In this document: positions 57,709-64,000 of the stretch, piece after piece
How the letters are laid out: each line of letters begins with the position of its first letter
Position numbering within the stretch: position 1 is the first letter of the stretch
Assembly: GCF_031755915.1 (NCBI RefSeq)
Contig: NC_083389.1
Span: 1,240,001-1,304,000, forward strand
Direction: 5' to 3'
Origin: Ziziphus jujuba
Taxonomy: Eukaryota > Streptophyta > Magnoliopsida > Rosales > Rhamnaceae
Length of the DNA: 64,000 nucleotides
The notes under the pieces: model-generated
Databases searched by the model: none
What the model was told of the DNA's origin: nothing
Seen by the model: the letters and a program-made list of their open reading frames with translations, nothing else
Position numbers and translations under genes: made by a program

Positions 57709-58846
57709 TGATACGAACCTAGAACGACCTGCTCCTAAACCCGTATTATATTAGCCCGGATCTTAATTAAGTTCAAGTTATAATGGAATTGACCTCAACC
57801 CCTAACCAACTTGTGGTTAGAAACCTTGGTATAATGTAGACACCACAATAGGGGATGGAAAACCTATTGATAAGTCAAGCTAAAACAACCAATTCTCTAA
57901 TGGTGTTTTAGGTGTTCTCAAAGAACAAAGAGATAATTAATCTCACAAGTATTTTCTCAATCAAATCAAAGTTGTATTCTTATTGATAACTAAGCCTTTT
58001 AAATAGGCTTTGAAAAGACAACTTAAAAACCCTAGAACATAAAGAAAACCGGCCACCACACATAAAGAAACCTAGTTGGCCGAAACTATACTTCCTTTCC
58101 TAATCTAAGTTTGATTAATTAATTCCTTTATATTAAATTAGGAATTAATTAATTTACAATGGAAAGAATAAAATAAAAACCTTCCTAAATTTATTTGTCC
58201 AGAAAATAAATAAATAAAAGCCAAAAAGTAATGGTAGTTTCCTAAAACAAAAAGTAAAAACAATTTAGGAAACTAAAAATGCTAGCCTTTTGATCAAGTT
58301 GACTTTGGTAAATCTTTGACCTCTTTGAGCTCTAAATCAGTTTCTAGATGCTTTTTAGGATTCCAAATAAGCTGAATATGAAGGCCCACACGTTTCCCAT
58401 GCTTGGAAAAATAAGAAAAGGCTAATACAGTAAAATACAGTAAAGCCAGCAAGCAATACAGCAAATTCGGCCAAATTGTTGATGTTGTCCGTACAAGCCC
58501 TTTTTTATTGCATTTGAGGCTGATTTAACTTGATTCCATGGCCACTTAGGCATATGTATTGAACCCATAAAGCATTGGAACGATTTCATGCTTCCCGAAC
58601 TCAAAAAATGTACCAAAACCGTCACCCTGGTCCGTATCGGCTTCCACCACTTGGATGCTTAGAATAGGCTTTGTATCTTCAAGTATGGACAAGGTCTGTT
58701 GAGATTGATTACCCCCCTGTATAAATACTCCCAGATTTTCCTTAAATTTCTTAATTTGAGCTCTTGTTATTGGCCTAGTCTTCATCCGTGTCAAGTCAGC
58801 ACCCCAGTGGGTTATCAGTGGAGCGGGCTCGGGCAGAATCACATCA
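57709..58846 (-). repeat. 3' LTR of element F
   Basis: 1138 bp, TGATACGAACCTAGAACGACC to GGCAGAATCACATCA. It encodes the C-terminal tail of the F polyprotein (58845-58546). PPT GAGGAGGGGAA on the minus strand adjoins it. Confidence 0.9.
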
Positions 58847-59049
58847 TTCCCCTCCTCTTGAAAAGGATTTGTCCTCAAATCAAGATTATCACCTGCAGAA
58901 AAAGGAGTTAAATCAGCAACATTAAATGCAGCACTCATGTTATTCTCACCTGGTAAATCAAGCTTGTAGGCATCCTTGTTATTCGGCTCCAAAACTTGAA
59001 AAGGTCCATCGATAGGCGGCATGAACTTTGACTTTCTTTGATTAGGAAA
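58546..59049 (-). CDS. C-terminal part of the element F polyprotein
   Basis: Continues the frame of 60193-62882 across the solo LTR. Content: [20 protein letters not shown] and [17 protein letters not shown] (integrase C-terminal GPF module), NPFQEEGND at the PPT, then the LTR-encoded tail with [32 protein letters not shown] and a final GFNTYA before the stop at 58546-58548. The tail ends as in D, but the middle ([16 protein letters not shown]) belongs to a different LTR subtype. Confidence 0.85.
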   Translation of the reverse strand, partial: FPNQRKSKFMPPIDGPFQVLEPNNKDAYKLDLPGENNMSAAFNVADLTPFSAGDNLDLRTNPFQEEGNDVILPEPAPLITHWGADLTRMKTRPITRAQIKKFKENLGVFIQGGNQSQQTLSILEDTKPILSIQVVEADTDQGDGFGTFFEFGKHEIVPMLYGFNTYA

Positions 59050-60192
59050 TGATACGAACCTAGGACGACCTGCTCCTAAACCCGTATTATATTAGCCCGG
59101 ATCTTTAATTAAGTTCAAGTTCTAATGGGATGGACCTCAACCCCTAACCAACCTGTGGTTAGAAACCTTGGTATAATGTAGACGCCACAATAAGGGATGG
59201 AAAACCTATTGATAAGTCAAGCTAAAACAACCAATTCTTTAATGGTGTTTTAGGTGTTCTCAAAGAACAAAGAGATAATTAATCTCACAAGTATTTTCTC
59301 AATCAAATCAAAGTTTCAAAGTTATCTTATTAATGAAAAATAAGCCTTTAAATAGGCTTTGAAAGAAACAAAAATAAACCCTAAAAACCCTAGGAAAAAC
59401 CGGCCACACAATGAAGAAGTCTACCTTGGCCGAAACTTTCCTTTTCCTAAACTAATTTGGATTAATTAATTCCTTTATTTTTGAATTAGGAATTAATTAA
59501 TTTACAATGAAAATAATAAAATAAAAACTTTCCTAAACTTATTTGTCCAGAAAATAAATAAATAAAAACTAAAAATAATGGTAGTTTCCTAAAAACAAAA
59601 AGTAGAATAAAATTAGGAAACTAAAATACTAGCTTTTTGACCAAATTGACTTTGACCAATCTTTGACCAAATTGAGCTCCAAATCAGCTTCAATATGCTT
59701 TGTAGGATGCCAAATAAGCTTATGGTGAAGTTCCTCACGTTGCCCTTGCTTGGAAGTATGAGAAAAGGCTAATACAGTAAAATACAGTAAAGCCAGCAAG
59801 GAATACAGCAAATCCGGCCTTTCCTTCTCCTTGTGCGCAAACCACCTTGTTGGTCAGCTTTGAAGCTGCTTTGGCTGGTTTCTATGACTCATCCTCCATA
59901 TGAATTGAACCCATAAGGATGGGGTTCCAATTCATACAACCCGGCCTCTTTATTATCACCAAAACCGTCACCCGACCCTGTTTTGGCTTCTATTGCTTGT
60001 ATGAGTAAAACAGGCCTTGGTTCTTTAGATATGGCCAACCCCTCTTGACTATGACTTATTCCTTGTATGAAGACAGCAATATTGTCCTTGAACTTCTTGG
60101 CTTGGGCCCTAGTGATCGGTCCCACCTTCATCCGTAACGGATCGGCACCCTAGCGGGTTGTCGGTTGTATGGGTTCGGGCGGATTCGCATCA
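59050..60192 (-). repeat. Ty3 solo LTR inside the coding region of F
   Basis: 1143 bp, TGATACGAACCTAGG to GGCGGATTCGCATCA, flanked by perfect TSDs GGAAA (59045-59049 and 60193-60197). Same orientation as F. Its reading frame is in phase with F, so the F frame runs 13 codons into it before a stop (TAG near 60150). Confidence 0.92.
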
Positions 60193-62882
60193 GGAAACCT
60201 TTCCTTTTGTAAGTGCAACCAAACCAATTCTCCTGGGTTAAACACTATTACAACAAAATCTAGAAATGCATGCTCATTATGGTAAAAATTACACTTTTTA
60301 AAGTTAGCAAACAATATTTCCCAAATTTTCAAACTGCCACTAAGTAAAGCTCTCAACAATGTAGATAATGTTCGATGCAATAAAGAAATCTTTAAATAAG
60401 TATCTTTAAAATTCATGGTTAGCAATGATTTTTTATTCATAATTACTTTATTAACATAACCAAAGCTAAGATAAAAATTTATATTTTTCCTTTCTTGTCT
60501 TCCTTTTCCTTTCTCACTCACGGCCATCTCACCTTCCTCACTTTCGGCTTTTGCTCCAAATTTCTCACTCTTGGTTTTATTAAAATTTTTCCACAAAACC
60601 TGAGTAGTAGAAGACTTACCTTGGATAGCAAGCTCACCTTTTCCCTCTTGATTGGATGGTAGTCCACTTGGAATTTCATTTGGGAAGACATCTCCAAATT
60701 CCTTCAAAAAAGAAATCATTGAACTTGGCAATTCAAGTTCTTCAATGTTAGTTTGATCATTAAAATAATTTTCTTTATAAATCATGACCAACAAAGGTTT
60801 CTTATACTCAATAACCTTATTAATATCCCCTAAACTCAAATAAAAGTTGCTACTTGACCTTTCTTTTCTTTCTTTTCCTTTTCCCCCCTTGGATTGGCGC
60901 AAACCTTCGGATTTTTCTTCCTTCTCCAAGCTCTCGGGTTTGCCACTCTCTTTCCCCTCTCTTTCAGCTTTTCCTTGATCTTTCCACTCAATATGAGCCT
61001 TAGAAACCTTACCTTGACCAGTAACCTCATTCTTAGCTTCTTGAAAGGATGGTGAAGCCGTTGGTGCCATACTTGCTTTTTCCTTGAGCTTTTCGGCTTC
61101 TCTCCTTTGTTGCATTTGTAATTGGTCTTTGTAAACCTCTTTAGGAGATAATGGTTCCAGCTTGACCTTCTTCCCTTTAAACCTGAAAACAATACTATTT
61201 TCTCGACCAAAATGAGTAGCATCTTTATCAAATTGCCATGGCCGACCTAATAGTATATGTCCAGCAATCATGGGTACAATATCACATAAGACTACATCCT
61301 CATATCTACCTATACGAAATTTTACTTTGGCTTGTTTATTCACTTTTATTTCACCACTATCATTAAGCCATTGTAATCTATAAGGTTCTGGATGTTTAAT
61401 AGTTATTAAGCCTAATTTATCAACTACAATGTTACTAATTACATTTGTACAACTTCCACTATCAATAATCATACTACAAATCTTACCTTGAATTTCACAT
61501 CGGGTGTGGAAGATGTTTTCTCTTTGAATTTTATCCTCATCTTTGTATGCAGCAAGTACTCTCCTAGAAAGCAAGTTTAATTCAGCATTGGATGCTTGCA
61601 AGGTTTCGGGTTCATCCTCCAAGTCCTCCTCCTCTTGCTTGACTTCATCCTCACTTTCTTCATTTTCCGATTCTAGCTCGTCATTGCCCTTTAACACCAT
61701 GATTCTTCTATTCGGGCATTGGCTAGCAATGTGTCCTCCTCCCTGGCATTTAAAACACACAACATTATGAGTTCTAGGAGGTTTAGGATCTAATTTTACC
61801 TCATTCTTTGGTGCTTGGACAGATTTGATTCTAGTCTCCTTCCTTGGCCAGTTTGAACTTTCTTCTTTGACTTTCGGCTTTGGCTTGCTTTCATAGATGG
61901 GATTGTTCCTCCAGCCACTTGAATTGGACCTTCCACTGTTGGAAACACCTCCAAACCATGATCTTACACCCCTCCTCTTGAATTGATGCTCTAATTTAAT
62001 AGCCACATGCAACATCTCCTCCAATTCCACATATTGTTGCAATTCTAGTTGATTGGCTATTTCATGATTCAAACCACGAAGAAACCTTGCCATGGTTGCT
62101 TTCCAATCTTCATTCAAGTTGAATCTCATCATGAGCATCTCCATCTCCTTGTGATAATCCTCCACGGATCCATGTCCTTGAGATAAAGATTGAAGTCTTT
62201 GATGCAGCAACCTATGATAGTGTGATGGTACGAATCGCTTCCGCATGGCTCTTTTCATTTGTCGCCATGTAGTAATCAAGTCATCACCAACTCTCCTTCG
62301 GGTGTTTTGCTCATTGGTCCACCATTGGAGTGCATAATGTCGAAACTCCATTGCTGCCAACTTTACCTTCTTACCTTCCGAATAGTTATGGCAGTCAAAA
62401 ATCATCTCCATTTTTTCTTCCCACTCCAAATAAGCTTCGGGATCACTTTTACCCATAAAAGGTGGGATGTTAACCTTGATATTTACCAAATCATCATCTG
62501 TATCCTCCCTCATATATCTTCCATGGCCAGCTCTCTCGTGGACAGCAAAGGTTTCGTCCATGCCTTCCTCAAAGTCTCCACCGAATGGCTCCTCATCAAA
62601 TTCCTCTCTTGGTCTCTCGCGACCTCCTCGTCCTTGGCCTCGTCCTCCATGGAATTCTTGCCTATTTCTTGTATTTGGCATTCCTTGTGAGGCTTCTAGT
62701 CTTCCCATTCTTTGATTTACATGCTCAACTTGAGCACTAACCCTCTGTATTGACTCCAAAACAGCTCTCATGTCCACTTGGTCTCCACTCCCGGTAGCTC
62801 GAGCATTGCCATGGAATGCTACGGACTCTTCCTCATTGATCCTCAAGGGTGGATCTCCTCTTGTCATTCTTGATTCTGTCAT
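60193..62882 (-). CDS. Gag-protease-pol-mosaic ORF of element F
   Basis: About 897 codons open from ATG 62882 (MTESRMTRGDPPLRINEEES). Order on the minus strand: gag capsid domain (FMGKSDPEAYLEWEEKMEM), CCHC knuckle CFKCQGGGHIASQC near 61750, acidic linker, protease IIDSGSCTNVISN near 61470 with ILLGRPWQFDKDATHFG near 61250, basic linker, first pre-RT linker ([15 protein letters not shown], about 60830), EIPSGLPSNQ, second linker (FGYVNKVIMNKKSLL, about 60460), integrase scrap RTLSTLLRALLSG, RT scrap ILFANFKKC...FLDFVV, then integrase VFNPGELVWLHLQKERFP. There is no stop in about 2.7 kb, and with 58546-59044 the pre-insertion frame would be 1062 codons. That suggests selection for gag-protease function or a young copy. 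Confidence 0.88.
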
Positions 62883-64000
62883 GTTAGTACAATAATGCAA
62901 TAGAAATAAAATAGGACCTTACAATTTCACTCCCTTACGTGTTTCACTCAAATAAGGACTCGACACTCGTGTTTGCACACTTGTTTCGGCTTTTACCCTC
63001 TTTTAAGCTCAAACACTCTTGCCTTTTTCCACTCAATGAATTATCTCAAAGTTCTAATTAAAACACCCACAAAACAACAATTAGATCACTAGTATGTTTT
63101 AATTAAACTTATTAACAAAACAGTAAGCAAAAATGAACAAATACCGAACGGAATGAAAATACCTATTTTCGGTTTTTCTAGACAAAATAAAGCAAATTAA
63201 TGAGAAAACTTTGGAATTTGGAAGAACTGGACCAGATGGTAGTATATTTTGAGTTCAAGAATAAAATTCTGGAAAAATAAATTCAAATACGAACAAGAAT
63301 CAAAGGGAACAAAAATATAGAAAAGTGTTGGTTGTTGTTCTTGTAATTCAAGTTTTGTATCAAATCCTTTAACCAATTTTAATCCAAATAATTTAAGCAC
63401 CCATAATCCAAATATCCAGCAGCAAAAATAATTTCCCAGCAACCCAAATATTGAATAAATAATCAAAAAACCAGCAGCTCCAACAAATTTCCAGCAAACA
63501 AATCAAACTCCAACAAACCGAAATATATATATATTTTTTTATTCGGCTTTACCTCTTCATTGCTTTTTTTTTTCTTTTTTTTTTTTCACTCACAGAACAT
63601 AAACAACTGCAGTAGCAAAGAATAATTACCAAAATTACAATTCCAGCACCAAAACAAACACCAAACCCGTGACCTCCAAATAAACACAAATGTGCATTTT
63701 TTTTTTTTAAATGTTGCCGCAAACTATTTTATTTTTATTTTTAAATATATGAATGCAAATATCTAAGACTAAAACAGCAAAGAAAAATAAAAAAAAAAAA
63801 CCAAATTAACAAGAACAATGATAAAAGACAACCAACAAACTAAGAAACAAAATTACTGTAAAACTAGGAAATCCTAATTCAACTAGGAATGAATTTTTTA
63901 TTTTTTATTTTTAAGATGCAGAACGTGTATGGGATGGATGCAACCTTAACCTAATGCTAAAATTGTAGAATAACACAGAAACAAATAAAGCAAATAAAGA
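62883..64000 (-). other. Leader of element F
   Basis: The same A/T-tract leader as in D and E1, up to the right edge, ending near the sequence that in E1 lies about 45 bp before the PBS. ORFs inside (such as 63197-63466) are chance frames. Confidence 0.8.

Larger units (their letters stand above)
57709..64000 (-). mobile_element. Ty3/gypsy element F, non-autonomous with long ORF; runs off the right edge
   Basis: Minus strand. 3' LTR 57709-58846, PPT 58847-58859, coding region up to the gag ATG at 62882, leader 62883-64000 and beyond, 5' LTR outside the window. It inserted in the LTR of J; the expected TSD is CAAGC (57704-57708), with its partner off-window. A solo LTR with TSD GGAAA (59050-60192) splits its coding region. 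It lacks RT, RNase H and integrase catalytic cores but its gag-protease-mosaic frame has no stop. Confidence 0.9.

Overview
This window is nuclear DNA of a flowering plant, most likely a eudicot, from a repeat-dense and probably heterochromatic region. I see no intact cellular gene. It consists almost entirely of plant-type Ty3/gypsy LTR retrotransposons nested in one another, plus decayed plastid DNA (NUPTs), two copia LTRs, a TRIM, a hAT-type MITE and CACTA-like remnants. The plastid genes carry frameshifts, stops and retroelement insertions with exact 5-bp target-site duplications (TSDs). This rules out a real chloroplast genome.

Layout. 1-2308: 5' end of a minus-strand Ty3 element (E1). 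2309-2700: TRIM cut by E1. 2701-8512: AT-rich repeat DNA holding a 3.2-kb solo LTR (2883-6079), which itself holds a hAT MITE (4629-5035). 8513-9440: plastid rrn23/trnA piece. 9441-11618: plastid atpB-atpE-trnM-trnV piece. 11619-12963: copia LTR and gag stub. 12964-26675: plastid petB-petD-rpoA-rps11-rpl36-infA-rps8-rpl14-rpl16 in native order, split by E2 in petB (13853-18771), a solo LTR in rpoA (21000-22057), a solo LTR in rpl14 (25054-26186) and element B in rpl16. 26676-47906: element B (minus), whose left LTR is split by element C (26761-41176), whose gag is split by the near-complete element D (30174-38361). B also holds a copia solo LTR (43084-44087). 47907-53947: three truncated Ty3 copies (G minus, H plus, I plus). 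53948-56680: CACTA-like subterminal repeats and a transposase-associated gene fragment. 56680-57708: Ty3 remnant J, cut by element F (57709 to beyond 64000, minus), which has its own solo LTR (59050-60192).

The dominant Ty3 family has about 1.1-kb LTRs (TG...TATCA), an initiator-tRNA-Met type primer-binding site 2 nt inside the LTR, a roughly 1.1-kb A/T-tract leader, gag with a CCHC knuckle, protease, RT, RNase H and a DD35E integrase. The polyprotein reading frame continues about 100 codons into the 3' LTR. D is the only copy with a full pol. F, C, B and G share a non-autonomous architecture in which most of pol is replaced by a short reordered mosaic of integrase and RT scraps, and H looks like a one-junction intermediate. 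Nearly every stop codon I could polarise is a C-to-T or G-to-A change, as expected of methylated, silenced DNA.

The nesting gives a relative chronology: plastid insertion, then B, then C, then D.
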